A stretch of DNA of 64,000 nucleotides from Hordeum vulgare subsp. vulgare (GCF_904849725.1 NC_058518.1:390711581-390775580); one strand, 5' to 3'. Shown: positions 1 through 13,278, numbered from the stretch's first letter. A program made the numbers and translations. The notes: generated from the letters alone by a model not told the origin.

Positions 1-2588
1 AGATCCAAAACTGTTGTCAAGAAATTATCGAAACCCACCCCAAAGAAGAAGAAAACCAGGGGCAAGGCCACCACGAAGGAGCCATCCATTGTGGGCGAGT
101 CTTGGATCGCCGAGGAACAATCAGATGTAAATGATCTTCGTCTTTACTATTCTAATCCGACTTGTACTCATGCATTGCCGCTTCTATTTATAGAATGATG
201 ACCTTGAGAGTCAAGATGAAGATGTCGAGGTAATTTCCATTTCTTCTGACTCAAACACTTCTCCCCCAAGCCGGCAAGGAAAATCTGTAGGAAAGTTCCC
301 CTGTCTCACCCGGATGCTTATGTGGATCCCGATTTCCTTTTGAAGAAGGCGAGTTTTATGCCCAAACGTCATACTCGAAGCCCCTCTAGGGACCTCTTGT
401 CCGGCTTGCCCGAGAAAATGGCTGGTTGTAAACGATAGAGCGAGGTACATTTTTATGTTAAACGTCCATCCTTCCTGTGCAATTTATTCTCATGATTTAC
501 TCAATTTTTAAGTCCTACATCCAACAGGTTTCACTTTCTTCATCTGGCGACTCTGCTGCCTTAGCTCTTCCCCCATTGATCCTCCTTCAGGGGTAAGTTC
601 CTTCGTCAACATGCTCTTTTGGGTGCCAATGTTTCTATTTTAACATTTCTACCATCTTTCCATAGGGCTCAAGCGAAGAAGAGGAAAACCGGCGAGTCAT
701 CTTCCGGTCCCAAGGGAGATGAAATATTTGGAATGAGTACTTCCATGCCGGAAACTCAAGACGAGCCGGCTGAGACTCATCCTAAGGCTTTTGATGATTT
801 CCCCGACATCCGGGACAAGCTTCCAAGCCCTCGGAAGGAGTCAACTGAAAATATCAATCCGCCAAGTTCTCACAAGGCGGTTGATGATGTGATGCCTGAC
901 CCAGATCTAGTCGTCGTCACTGGTACCAGTTTTTCCAAACCTGCATCCGCGGTATTAACCAAGCATACACTCAAAGATGCCCCAGTCTTTGCAGAGAAGG
1001 ACATTACAAAACTGAAGCTTCCTAATTTTGAGAAGCTGGAGTTTGATGAACTGTACTCTAGCTTTGTGAGTCGCGTGGAGATGAACCATGAAATGGAAAA
1101 AAGCTTGGTTAACATGATGCGAAGAAAACATGAGGTATGGTACCTGTTAACCTCCTTGACATGTCCTCCCATTAGCCCTCCAAAGGGCGAGTCATCTGTG
1201 ACGAATCTGGCTTTGTACCAACTTTCAACCTGTAGCCCCCTAGGGCCGGGTCATCTTTTTAAAGATGAGCCGAATCTTTCAGTTTGCATTTGAAGAAAGC
1301 TTCAACCTATAGCCCCCAAGGGCTGGGTCATCTTTTTAAAGATGACCCGGGTCTTTAGCATATATTTGAAGAAAGCTTCAACTTGTAGCCCCCAAAGGCT
1401 GGGTCATATTTTTAAAGATGAGCCGGGTCTTTAGCATATATTTGAAGAAAGCTTCAACCTATAGCCCCCAAGGGCCGGGTCATCTTTTTAAAGATGAGCC
1501 GGGTCTTTAGCATATATTGGAAGAAAGCTTCAACATTAACCGCCAAGTGTCAGGGATGTTCCTTGCAACGTGCATGAAACTTGTTTTGCCTTGGTGTTCT
1601 GCAGGAATCGTTGACTCGGGCCGACTCAACCGTGGCCGGTTTGAAGCAAAGTCCGGCTGAGCAGCACGCTGCTTGAGCTAAATCTGAAGAGAAGCTTCGC
1701 CTCACACTGGCTGATATGGAGAAAATGAAGGCAGAACACAAAGAGCTTGAAAACGAGGCCGAAGCTGAGCGAGTCGCCTTACTAAAAAGGGCGGAGCAGG
1801 CCGAGGAGCAGATGAAAACTACCGTGCAGGAGCTATCCGGGTTAAAACATCATATCTCAAAAATAGCCCATGTTGTGTTTGGTAAGTATCCACCACTACA
1901 TTTCTTTCCAAAGTTGTTTGTAAGATCCTTCAGCAACTTATGATCGTGCGTCTTTTCTGCAGGTCCTCGAGCCGCCACTCTTCATGATGATTGCATTTTA
2001 AAATTGAAGGCAATCTATACCTTGACAGAGCAACTATACACTGGTGGTGTGATGACTATGAAGGTTGTTATGGGTGAGAAAGAGCCCATAAAATCAATCA
2101 AGTATATGCTGGGATGCTTGTCCACGCTGCCACCCCAAATAGAGGAGCTAAAAAGGCCAACCGCCCAAAAAGAAGCACTAACCACCCTGAGTCGGTGCTT
2201 GGTCTATGCTCCAGAGCTTAAGCCGGAGGAAGTGACTCGTAGATTTTCGGAGTACAAAGACGACGGGTCAGAGTTCACTGAAGAAGATTACCATCGCTGT
2301 GTGAAGGAATCTTGCTTCATGGCGGATCAGCTGGCAGCCGGCCTAGACCTAACCAAGTATCAGGCGGCTTATGATGAGCACAACAAGCGTGTTACATCTC
2401 CCTCGTATGAAATCACCGTTCCGACTCCACAGCACCGTAAGCATCCTTTTTACTCTGATGCCGACTTATCCACCATCTTGACTGACGAGGATGACTTCCA
2501 TGCCTTGACCAATTGCAATTGGAAATTGGGCGACTTACTAATCCAAGATGGCGAAAGCTCAAGGCAAGATAATCCGGAGGCGGCTTGA
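1..2588 (+). pseudogene. Antisense extra ORF (aORF) of the Tat element, six visible exons, decayed
   Basis: A spliced reading frame runs opposite to the surrounding pol. Exons that join in phase are 1-126 (5' end outside the window), 194-444, 528-592, 666-1134, 1605-1881 and 1963-2588, all with GT-AG borders; the stop is TGA at 2586-2588. Split codons agree at 592/666 and 1881/1963 (both give Gly), which supports the model. The second exon has a one-base frameshift near 285-297 and a TAG at 434-436; the fifth has a TGA near 1675. The protein starts with a Lys-rich low-complexity part, has a Glu/Lys-rich coiled coil around 1716-1870, and ends in a long acidic helical region. Extra antisense ORFs of this kind, some matching the 'putative gypsy-type transposon' family, are known in Tat elements. 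Their role is unknown. This copy is not functional as read. Confidence 0.7.
1224..1527 (+). repeat. Four tandem 76-bp units with an internal palindrome, in an aORF intron
   Basis: Four units begin near 1224, 1300, 1376 and 1452 and end at 1527, all inside the intron between 1134 and 1605. Each has the core AGCCCCCAAGGGC, then a GGGTCATCTTT / AAAGATGACCC inverted repeat (11-bp arms, 2-base loop in the best unit), then GTCTTTAGCATATATTTG. Differences between units are mostly transitions. Confidence 0.9.
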
Positions 2589-3674
2589 AGCAGGAGTTAC
2601 TTGAAGATCACCCATGGAGATTAGTAAAAAAATCCAATGTCGGGTTGTGTAACTTGTTATGGCCTTTCGATCCATGTAATAGGCTAGATACGAAAACAAT
2701 ATTATGATACACCTGTATCTTTTGCTGACTTTGAAGTCTCACCCTTCCATTAATATGAGTCGCCATGCTAGGCGCCTGGCCATGTCTTTGACAGATAATT
2801 CCTTCCCATGTTTGCTAGAGAAGAAGTAATAAGTCGGCTTAGTGAGACGCGGCGATTTAGAATGAATTTTTATAAAACTCTGAGCTATGGTACAAAGATA
2901 CTTTGTAATCATAAAGGTTGCTCACTCAATGAGTCACGACGGGGTAGGACGAGCTTGCAAGGCTCTTGTGCTACCCTAGGAAGGCTTTTGCAACATCCTA
3001 AGTTGTTTAGATCGGCTGATCAGACGCGAGTCAAGCTTCAGTGAAGCAGGTTCAGTGAACCCATGGTTTGTCTATTTTCCATATGCCGGCTCCCGCTAGC
3101 ACCCTTCATGTTTTAACCTAGGCAAGTTCAGGGTCCATATAGTGGATTGACTTGCCAAGAGTACATGGGACCATAGGGCGAGTCACCAAACATAAAGTCT
3201 AGTATAACCATTGTAATGCGTTAATTTTTCGCTAGCCAAGAGGGTATTCAGGCTGAACTCAGTGAGTAGAAGCCCCCAAGTGACCTATGATTAGGGAAAA
3301 TTCGGACATAGGATTACAGAAGCATTTACGCTCTTACTGCAAAATGACTTGGGAGCTAGTAGCCCCCAAGTAAGCCGGATTGATTCTCAAAACCATATAG
3401 GGTGCCTATGTTTGAACCGTGTAGCGTGGCAACTTTGGTCCTCTTTGGCGAACCTGTATCTAGTTTTGAAATAAGCGCAGCATGGCGACTTATGCTCTTT
3501 GATACTGATAGCGTCCATGCTTGGACGACTTATGAAACAATAAAGACTCATGCTCTCAAGAAGCTGAAACGGCAGAGACAACGAAGTTCGTGGGCGCCGG
3601 CTTTATTGCTATATATATATATAGAAAGATAGTACAATGACTAAATTATGTACAATTATAAGGAGCCAGTGGCT
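2589..3674. other. Non-coding tail between the aORF and pol ends
   Basis: This 1.1-kb stretch separates two convergent reading frames of the Tat element, the plus-strand aORF and the minus-strand pol. I see no supported gene. It repeats short blocks of the AGCCCCCAAG type also seen in the aORF intron (for example near 3270 and 3360) and has a short TA microsatellite at about 3610-3626. Confidence 0.7.
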
Positions 3675-4924
3675 CTAAGTATAATAAGGCCGCAAGTGCG
3701 AAATGTTCCAAGGCCGGGTTGTTTCAACCTCTCTTGTTGGCCTATCTGGAAGAAGATCCACCAAGTAGTAGGAACCATTATGAAGGCTCTTGCTGATGAC
3801 AAACGGCCCATCCCATGGAGGGGATAACTTATGCATACTAGTATGATCCTGAATCAAACGAAGCACTAAGTCGCCCTCCTGAAAAACTCGGCTTTTGACC
3901 CGGCGGCTATGATAGCGTCGCAAGTCTTGTTGGTAAATTGCCGACCGTGATGCTGCCAAGTCACGCTCCTCCTCCAAAGCATCCAATGAATCTTGACGCG
4001 CCAGCTCGTTGTCCTCCTCAACATAAGCGGCGACTCGTGGCGAGTCGTGCCTGATGTCACTTGGTAACACTGCCTCAACTCCGTAAACCAAGAAGAAGGG
4101 TGTGTAACCAGTGGATCGATTAGGGGTAGTCCTGATGCTCCACAGAACAGAAGGAAGCTCTTCAACCCAACATCTCGGGGTACGTTCCAGAGGAACCATA
4201 AGTCGGGGCTTGATCCCCCGCAAAATTTCTTGATTCGCCCTCTCCGCCTGTCCGTTGGATTGGGGTGTGCAACTGCGGAGACATCAAGCCGGATGTGCTC
4301 TTTTTCACAAAATTCTTGCATGGCGCCTTTCGATAGATTAGTGCCATTATCAGTAATGATACTATGAGGATACCCGAAGGGAGAAATCAACTTCTTGAGG
4401 AACTTGACGACCGTGTCTGCATCGCAACTACTAACCGGCTCTCTTTCAACCCACTTGGTAAATTTGTCGACCGCCACTAGCAGGTGAGTCTTTTTGTTGG
4501 TAGACATCTTGAAGGGCCCAACCATGTCCAGCCCCCAGACCGCAATAGGCCATGTAATTGGGATCATCCGCAATTCCTGAGCCGGCACATGCATCTGACG
4601 CCCAAATTTCTGGTATCCGTCACATCTGCGCACTATGTCCTCATTGTCTGCGTGAGCCGTTAACTAGTAGAATCCATGCCTAAAGGCTTTGGACACCAAG
4701 GAGCGTGACCCGGCGTGATGACCACAATCGCCAGCATGGATCTCATTAAGAATCGCACATCCTTCTTCAGATGAGACGCACCTTTGAAAAATTCCGAAAG
4801 TGCTTCAGTTGTGAAACTCGCCTTTATGTATGTCCATGGATTTGCATCACTGGATAATTTGGCGGGCCAGCAACTCATTAGTAGGTAACTCGCCTCATGC
4901 CAAATACACCATGTAAGGGACCGC
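3675..4924 (-). pseudogene. pol: Tat element pol: integrase, broken by frameshift and stops
   Basis: This is the integrase part of the minus-strand pol, the enzyme that joins retroelement cDNA to the chromosome. The zinc-binding region near 4600-4740 is damaged: the CxxC pair reads C-D-G-Y, so one Cys has become Tyr. The catalytic core follows with the WGLDMVGPF and TDNGTN motifs (two catalytic Asp) and, in another frame after a one-base loss near 4264, NGQAER (the catalytic Glu). The C-terminal WDGPF motif is near 3800-3820. The TAG at 3675-3677 closes pol (...PYYT). Additional in-frame stops lie between 4660 and 4924. Only one copy exists here because the tandem duplication starts to the right, at 5013. 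Confidence 0.85.
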
Positions 4925-6149
4925 CTAATCCGGAGTGGCATGGAGAGCCGCCCCAAGTTGAGACTCGGGGTCAGGGACTTCTATATCCACCTCAGAAGGC
5001 AATTTCACCGGCGGGTTACGCAAAATATCCAAAAAGACATTAGGGGGAACCGACTTACGCTGTGACCTGAGTCGTGAAAGAGCATCAATTGCTTCGTTGA
5101 GTCGAAGATCGATATGATCAACCTGATAACCATGAAAATGACCCGCCACGTATGACACAGCGTGCCTGTAAGCCGCCATCAAAGGATCCCTGGAATCCCA
5201 CGTTCCAGAGACTTGCTGTGCCACCAGATCCGAGTTGCCCAGGCATCTGACTCAGCTGAGGTTCATCTCTTTGGCGATCCTAAGCCCATGGAGCAAAGCT
5301 TCGTACTATCCTGCATTTTTTGTACATGAGAACATGAGTTGGAGGACATAGCAAAACTTGTCACCCTGAGGTGAAGTTAGTATCACGCTAGACCCCGAGC
5401 CTTCCAGCTGCCTAGACCCGTCAAAATGGATAGTCCAATAGGTGTGATCAGGTCTATCTTCTGGGATTTGCAGCTCGGTCCAATCGTTGATGAAATCGAC
5501 TAAGGCCTGAGACTTGATGGCCGCGCGGGGCATATATTTCACGTGGTGAGGACCAAGTTCGATGGCCCACTTAGCAATTCGCCCGGTTGCTTCATGGTTT
5601 TGTATAATGTCGCCAAGCGGTGCAGAGCTGACTACCGTCATCGGGTGCTCCTGGAAGTAGTGCTTCAGTTTCCGACTCACCATGAAAATCCCAAAAACCA
5701 ATTTTCTGCCGGTGTGGATAACAATGTTTGGAGAGTGTTAAGACTTCGCTGACAAAGTACACCGGTCTTTGGACCAGATATTCCTTTCCTTCTTCCTTCC
5801 GTTCGACAACCACTGCAACGCTTACTGCCTTAGAGTTGGCAGCAATGTACAGGAGCATAGGCTCTTTGTCAGCAGGAGCGGCTAAAACGGGCGGCTCAAC
5901 CAGTTGTGTCTTCAAGGCCTCAAAAGCTTCATCGGCCGCATGCGTCCACACAAACCGGTATGTTTTCTTGAGCAACTGATAAAGAGGGATACAATTCTCC
6001 CCAAGGCGACTTATGAAACGGCTCAGAGCCGCAATACGACTCGCCAAGCGCTGAACTTGGTTGATATTGGCCGGCTTGCCAAGTGAAGTAATTGCCTTGA
6101 TTTTGTCAGGGTTAGCCTCAATGCCTCACTCTAACACCAAGAAGCCCAA
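4925..6149 (-). pseudogene. pol: Tat element pol, copy A: RT-connection RNase H and second archaeal-type RNase H
   Basis: From 6149 downward the frame encodes the end of RT and thumb, then the first RNase H (LLYIAANSKAVSVAV and YPHRQK motifs), a linker, then a second RNase H with FDGS, YEALLHGL and NEAIDALS carrying its acidic residues. Two RNase H domains in one pol are typical of Tat elements. One extra base near 5702 (a run of four T instead of three) frameshifts copy A relative to copy B, and TAG/TGA codons follow. The boundary at 6149 is the insertion point of a solo LTR. The part right of 5013 is also present as copy B at 21597-22732. Confidence 0.85.
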
Positions 6150-9100
6150 TGTAGCGACCTGACTCAAAACGAGTCAAGCCTGTGTGTTTCTGTGCCATCC
6201 CTGGATTAGTATGCTGGCACAACCAATACATCAATGTATATATCAAAGTGCAATCACATGTAAATAGCGTAAAACTGATATATACCTTAAATATTTCAGC
6301 GGAAGCAGTCAAGGGAGTGGAGTCCCAATAAACACCAACGGCAAGTTGAGTGGAGACCGTAACCCTGAATCGTACTCTTACTCGTCGAAGAAAAAGATCT
6401 GCAACATAAGACGTTGCAGCCGTGTAGGTCAGCATATTGAATATGCCGGCAAGTCACATAAGAGAGGGGTGAAAAGTAATCATCTATATTATATGCATAT
6501 ATGGCAGGTGGTGTTGTAAGTTTTAGCGTAAAGCAAATTTTCTCCTACAACAAGAGAGGGGCTAAAAGCAAAATATTACTACGCTGTTGGTTGTTAATGA
6601 GATGGTTCCGCCAACCAGTTCTCATACCCATGTTGTCAATAATACCCACATAAATATTATTATTTGTGTTGAGAATTTCAGATAACTTCAGTTCCTTTGG
6701 CTCAAGTTGTCCATGACCGTGGACACGGCTAATCGATTAGGTTTGTGTACTCTGCAGAGTTTTGCACACGTTCCCCACAAGATTTGATCGCCTCCGTGTA
6801 TGTCCTCGCACTTCAGGGGATTTGAAGACCGGATGATCAAAACATGGTCTTTCAACGGGTCCCTCTGAATCCCTGTCGGTGCCCATCCAATCCTACCGTT
6901 CTTCTACATCTACTAGCACGGCCTGTCCAGAGTCGCCGCGTTGTCCAACCAAGCCAGAGCCCATAATGACTTGTGGCTGTGCAGGTAAGCCTCGGGTCTT
7001 GAAAATATCCTTCCGTCTCTTTGAACCTGGGTGAAGCTTTCCGCAAGATGTCATGGCCGTCTCCAGCATCCCGGGTCATCCACTGGTTTCTCCAGGGATC
7101 CGATCAACCGTCCTTCACCCAGAGTTGCATTGCATCACGAGGTCTTGAGAAGTCTTGACTTAACCGGTCTTGGTTATTAAATTATTCTCGCATCACTCGT
7201 GATAAACTCTCAACCGGAATCCCGTCTACTCAAGCATGGCAATATGAAATTTGTCGTCCCGGGCCAAGTAACGGGGTTGTTGGGTGCCTACAGCATGATA
7301 CTACAATGTGTAACCATAATTTCCAAGTACCTACTCAGCATGCAAATTGGGCATAGGATGGTAGAACTACGATGCATAAAACATAGGTGATACATGATCA
7401 AATGACTTGCCTGGTATTACTTGATGAAGATAGTCGCTCTCAAAATCCTAATAATTCTACTCGCCACACTCTATCGTAAACGAATAGCATTCAATAAACA
7501 TTCATGCCAAAAAGGAAGAACCAAAAGAACATAAGAACAAAACATGTCTTTGTGCAAAATAACAACATACTAAGGTTTAATAAAAAAATAGGTTCTAAGT
7601 GTGTTGTAAAGGAAAGGTGAAAGGGGTGAACTCAAAAGAGACAAAGAATGATCAACTATCGCTATATAAGCTCGACTTGCATACACTATGGGATATGATA
7701 AAAAATATTGGGAGAACAACATGAATGTTGTTTGACAAATAATATAAGACATAAGAATTTATTTGTAGAAAGAATTTCTTGAAATGGAGCACTACAACGC
7801 AAGTTATAGCGAATTGAAGTATGAATAGAATTTGAATTCCATAAAGGTCAAAAGTATTTGAATTGGAGCATGGTTGTTATGAATAGGAAAGTACATAACA
7901 CTAGTGTTTAGGGGCAAAAGAAATCAATGGAAAAGGTGCTACTGTTTGCAAGGTAAGATCAAATGAATGTTCGAATACAAATTTGAATCGTTCAAATTTG
8001 TAAGGTTCAAAGGTTGAAACTAATGATGTACTGGATATAGGAGATCAATATGAGCGTGTAGAAAAAAGAATTACTAGATTTAAAATAGCGGATCAAAAGA
8101 TACAAATATTTGAATATAACATTGAATCGGCTTAGAACGATGTGAACACTGTTGGGCACTAATAGATAAATCTGATTTGATCAAAATTATAAGTTGAAAA
8201 GTTAAAACTAATGATATAAACAGGAAGATTACTTTGATACGAATCCGACGCAATTTGATTCATCTAAAACGGAGCTACGGATAAAAAGATTTGATCAAAA
8301 GAAGTTTGAATATGAATATGAACAAATTTCGAAATTTGAAAATTTCGAAAAGTTGATATGATAGGTTCACACGATAGGTGGGATCAAGAACAAAATCTAG
8401 GCGTTGGTTTCATCTAATTCGGATAAACGAGTAAAAAGTTATGGCTATTTGAAAAATCAGGACCAAGCTGTTTTACGGAAGAAAAGTGCTATGTCTAAAA
8501 GAATTCTAGTACTAATGTGTAAATACGAAGACTAATTAATATATCTAATTAATCTACCGTATACTAGTGTAGGAATACTAGTCTAGAAATAATAAACTAC
8601 GAGAGTATAAAAAAATAGGAAGAGAAATACCTTTAGAATGCAGAGTAAGAATTAATTCCAATGAGGAGACGACTTCGAGAAATCCCGCCGAAGAGAAAAG
8701 AATATTTTTATTTAATAAACCTAGTCAAACCAAAATATTGATTTAACCCGAAATAGATGATTTTTTGGATGCACCTATGGGTCTATATTTATAAGTGAAA
8801 GGGAGGTCTAAAGGTTCATAGATAGACAATGTGAGACTAAACATATACGTAATGTAGGCAAACTAGAAAACAAAAAGAAGAAGTGCCGCATGGGCCATGG
8901 ATTCGGCCAGCCCTGGTGAGTAGTACGACCAGGCGCGACCTTTTTTTTAAATTCCGGATGAACAGTGTCGTATTGAATAGTGTGTTTTTTTTACGAACGA
9001 ACAATTTTTTTTAAAACAAAGAAGAAAAACGTATAAATGAAAAAGAGAGAACATTTTATATAGACATATTATATATCAAAATTTTCAGAATAATTTTTTT

Positions 9101-9481
9101 CTAAAACATGAACATATTTTCAAAACCAAATAAAATACTTTTTTAAAAAAATTATTTTTTTGCAATAACTTTAAAATGAAAAGGAATTTGAATTTCAAAT
9201 AAATTGCAAATACTTAAAATTTGAATCAAGAAATTGTCTCTGATTTTGGAGTGTCATTTTCCTCCTCTCGTTTGATTTTTTTTAATCAAAGGGTTTTGAA
9301 AATATTCAAACTCAAAATTGAAAAGGGATTCAAAATAGAAAATTTTGGGAAAGTCATTTTATTCCCTCTCATTTTTTTGAGAAGTTTCAAATTCCACTCA
9401 AGTTTCAGTCACTCAAACAAATAAACAATCAATCTAATAATTATATTAACATTTCAAAATTTATAATTTTGGGATGTTACA
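6150..9481 (-). mobile_element. 3.3-kb solo LTR, copy A, TSD CCCAA
   Basis: On the minus strand it starts TGTAACATCCCAAAATT (9481) and ends GGTCGCTACA (6150), a TGTA...TACA pair. The 5-bp target duplication CCCAA is perfect at 6145-6149 and 9482-9486. It splits the RT/RNase H junction of the Tat pol. No second LTR or internal coding sequence is visible, so it is probably a solo LTR. Its length and start resemble the long LTRs of Tekay/Del-type gypsy elements, including the one starting at 63354. It is AT-rich around 7400-9470 and holds no supportable gene. Confidence 0.85.
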
Positions 9482-10932
9482 CCCAATAACTTCCCTACAG
9501 GAACATCTAAAACACACTTGGTCGGGTTAAGCTTCATCTAATACACGCTTAGATTGTTAAACGTCTCCTTAAGATCCTCCAAGAGTGACTCTTTCTTCTG
9601 AGATTTCACCACTATGTCATCTACATAGGCGTGAACGTTGCGCCCAATCTGACTGTGCAGGCAATTCTGGATGTAGCACTGATAAGTCGCCCCCGCGCTC
9701 TTAAGCCCAAACGGCATAGATACATAACAAAAGGCACCAAAGGGAGTTATGAAAGATGATTTATCCTAATCCTCCAAAGCTATCTTGATCTAGTGGTAAC
9801 CTGAGTATGCATACAAAAAACACATCCGCTCGCAACCCGTCATAGAGTCAATGATTTGATCGATACGAGGGTGGGCGAAAGGGTCTTTCGGGCAAGCTTT
9901 GTTAATGTCGGTGTAGTCAATGCACATACGGAAGGTACCATTCTTTTTTAGTACCAAAATCGGATTGGCCAACCACTCTGGGTGAAAAACCTCCACAATG
10001 AAGCCAGCGGCCAAGAGCCGGGCTACTTCCTCCCCAATTTCCTTACACCATTCTTCGTTAAACCGACGAAGATATTGCCGAACCGGCTTCATCTTGGGAT
10101 CTATGTTAAGGTGGTGCAGGGCGAATTCTCTCGGTACACCCAACATGTCAGAAGGTTTCCATGCAAAGATGTCCCGATTCTCACGGATGAATTCTATGAG
10201 TGCGCTTTCCTATTTGGGATCCAGACACGTCCCAATGGTGAATTTCTTGGAAGAGTCACCGTGCATGAAATCCACCAACTTAGTGTCATCTGTTGGTTTG
10301 AACTTAAGGGGCGGCTCTGAATCGATCGTGGGCTTCTAGAGCGGAGTCATGTCCGCTGGGTCAACATTGGTGTGATGAAACTTGAGTTCCTCAGCTGCAC
10401 AGGCCGACTCAGCATAAGCCGCATCTCCCTCTTCGCATTCTTGGGCTATCTTCCGATATCAACTGATCGTGATGGTTCCTTTAGGGCCTGGCATCTTGAG
10501 CTTGAGGTATACATAACATCGGCGGGCCATAAAATGGGCATAAGTCGGCCAACCAAAAAGCGCGTGGTAAGGACTCTTGATCTTGACCACCTCAAACATG
10601 AGGGACTCACTCCTGTAATTGGACTTGGTGCCAAAATCCACATTAAGTTTAATCTGCCCAACAGGGCATGCCGACTTAGCCGGTACAATACCATGGAAGA
10701 CCGTAGAGGATGGCATCAAGTCGCTTTCCGAGAAATTCATTCTTCGGAAAGTGTCATAGTATAAGATGTTGATGTTGCTGCCTCCGTCCATGAGGACTTT
10801 GGAGAGGGTATAGCCCCCTACTAGTGGCGCCACGACCAATGCTAAGTCGCTAGGTTTGTCAACCCGGGGTGGGTGATCCTCCCTGCTCCAGATAATGGGC
10901 TGCTCGGACCAATTGAGATACCTGGGGAGCAC
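9482..10932 (-). pseudogene. pol: Tat element pol, copy A: protease and N-terminal reverse transcriptase
   Basis: The retropepsin part (10932-10459) carries LMDGGSNINILY, with DGG where most retropepsins have D(S/T)G, and the flap/C-terminal FGWPTYAHFMA. The RT begins near 10146 with HHLNIDPKMKPVRQ, followed by NPILVLKKNGTFRMCIDY and the YVDD active site near 9630. In copy A the first catalytic motif reads LYAYSGYH: the Asp has become Tyr (copy B keeps LDAYSGYH). The next codon is a TAG in place of the expected Gln codon. Another TAG follows YVDD, after the ...NLRVY motif. The enzyme would be inactive. Confidence 0.88.
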
Positions 10933-13273
10933 CGACTGGTGGTGAACACATGATACTTCCCGCTGTTCAACTACTTAGGATTGTTCTGGAAGCCGCCGGT
11001 GTCATTCTGCTGCCGCGAGCCGCCTTGTTGAAGTTGCTGCTGAAAACCGCCATGCCCGTTATATTGCTGAATGTTCTGGACCTGATACTGCCCAGCATTA
11101 GCCTACGACCCGCCCTGTGGACCTGGGTTAGGAAAACCACCAAACGGATTTCTGTGTGAGCCGCTGGACCCAAACAGATCCGGGTGTCCGCCATGACTAC
11201 CTCGTTGGCCGTTTTTGAGCGCCTCGACACGAAACTCCTTCATCACGTAGCAGTCTCCCCAAGAATGGGTGGATGGACCTTCCGCTGTGGTATGTTGTGG
11301 GCAAGGGCCCTTGAGCATCTCGTGATAGTTGCGTGGTTTTTTCCTGCTGAAGACCCTTTTCTTCTGACGCTGGTTCCCGTTCCCAGTGTTAGTAGTGGCG
11401 AAGAAATTAGTGGCGCCTTCCTGCTGCCTTTTCTTCCCTTGACCCGCGGGGTTGTAGTTGCCTCGCCCCTGGGACTGAGATTGACCTCTGGATGACTCCC
11501 CCTTCTGGTGGTGCTGGTTTTATCATCATCCTCCACAGGATCTTTCGTATCGTCTGACTCGGCATACCTAGTCAAAGTATCCATCGGCTCTCCCTTATCC
11601 TGCAATTTGCGCTTGAGTCGCCCAAGCTTCAACACCAAAGGCTGGTAGTGACAGCTTTTCTCCAAGATCAGCACGGCCTGAGCCGCCGAAATGCCATCCG
11701 ATGAGTGAATCACCTCTGCAACCTACCGCTTCCAATGATGGGCCGACTCATCTGGGCGCTGGACACAGTGGTGTAAGTCGACAATAGTCATCGGGCGCTT
11801 GCAAGTCCCTCGGAAGTTTTTGACAAAACGTTCCGTCAACTCGGCCCAGGTGTTGACGGGGCTGGGAGGCAGGTTCTTCATCCAAGTGCGCGTCGTCCCC
11901 TCAAGCATCATTGTAAAGTACTTGGCACATACTGCCTCGTTAACATCAAGCATGTCCATTGCAAGCTCGTAGCTTTCAATCCACGCCCCTGGCTCGAGAT
12001 CTAGCGTGTAATTGGGAACCTTCGCGGGCCTTTGAAATCCTTCGGCATATGCTCGTTGCGGAGGGCGGGTGACAGATAGGGTATCCCAATGTTCCTACCA
12101 CCTGACTCGGCCTGCATGGGGGAAGGCAACACATAAGCCGGATAGCCTTGACCCGCCGCGGTCGCCATCTCCGTCAAGCGGGCGGCTCGTGCTGCATCCA
12201 CGAGGTCTCGAGACCGGGTGTCAGGTATCCCGGACGGGTTGATTTGCGGAGGCCATCGCCGTTCACTGCTGGACACCGCGGGCGGGTCATCATGACGGTT
12301 CCTGGTATGACTTGCTTGAGGTCTGGAGTGTAGCCGCTCGCGGCAATATGAATACTGCTCCTGTTGGACCACCGCCATTTTCAACATCTCAATGGTGTTC
12401 CTTGCCTCTACCTCAGCTAGAGAATTTCCTTGGATGGGAAGAGACTCGAGGTTGCGGGTCACCACCAGTATGTTATCAACGGGGTTTGAAAAGTGACGCC
12501 GCCGCTTTTGAAAGCGTGGTCCTTGAGCCGGTGTCGGCTGAGGCTCCTGTCGGTTGGACGGCGGCAGAGCCGGGTCAATGCGCTAGGTAACTTTCCATGG
12601 CCGGTTAGGCTCCATCCCAGGTGTATGTGGGATGTCAAAGAGTCGAGTTAGATTCAGATCGGCTGGCAGACGATTGCGATGCCTCCTCTGGTGAATCGCA
12701 TCGGAAGCGCCCTATTGTCGTTCAAGCTGCCATCCCTCAACACTTAGCCGCTCTTTCTCCGCGGCGATTTGGGCATGTTGGGTTGCCATCCTGGCGGCTT
12801 CACCTTCAGTGTCGCGTTGGATCTTCTCCATCTCCTTTCTTAGTTTCACTAACTCGGCGTTGACCTGTTCTTGGTTCTCTGCCGTCACAGTAATCGCCGT
12901 GAGTTTGGCCATCTCTGCTACAAAATCTGCCATGGCTAGAGCCGGAGTCTTTCCTGATCCGGTGGCTTCATTGTTGCCAGCTGTGGTTGGCTGAGGTGCT
13001 GTTTCTCCCGCCATGTAGATGGCTACCTGACGATTGGGTCCTTCAACGTCCTCGGAGATTGCTGCCTCAGGCAATCCCGCAAGCCTCCCTTCGTGGAGAG
13101 GATAGATCGAATCCGTGTCGCCAATGGATGACGCGTCGTCCGAGTTGACTCGGATGTTCTCCTGGATCACCGGCTCATCCGGTAGGTCGATTCCCTGCGT
13201 AAAACCAACGAAGGTATGGTGTTTCCTGACCTGATGTTTGGCAGGATGGGCATACCGGGCCGGCTCGACGATG
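10933..13273 (-). pseudogene. gag: Tat element gag, copy A
   Basis: Gag packages the retroelement RNA. The N-terminal part (13273-12715) is acidic and ends in a Gln/Glu/Lys-rich coiled-coil segment (about 12900-12720) before a TAG at 12712-12714. A middle Arg/Pro-rich part runs to a frameshift near 12010. The retrotransposon-gag core, with EGTTRTWMKNLPP and WAELTERFVKNF, lies at about 11920-11800, and a CPQH...H...C zinc-knuckle-like motif at about 11318-11250. Several frame changes and stops show decay. The frame enters the Athila-like LTR at 13274-13278 (TSD), so the true N-terminus lies on the far side of that insertion, near 55315. Confidence 0.82.
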
Positions 13274-13278
13274 TCGGT

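Noticed and set aside
7199..7752. Short frames within the 3.3-kb solo LTR (also 23782 onward)
   Set aside because: 60-odd codons, no motif, and they lie inside an LTR with no sign of constraint.
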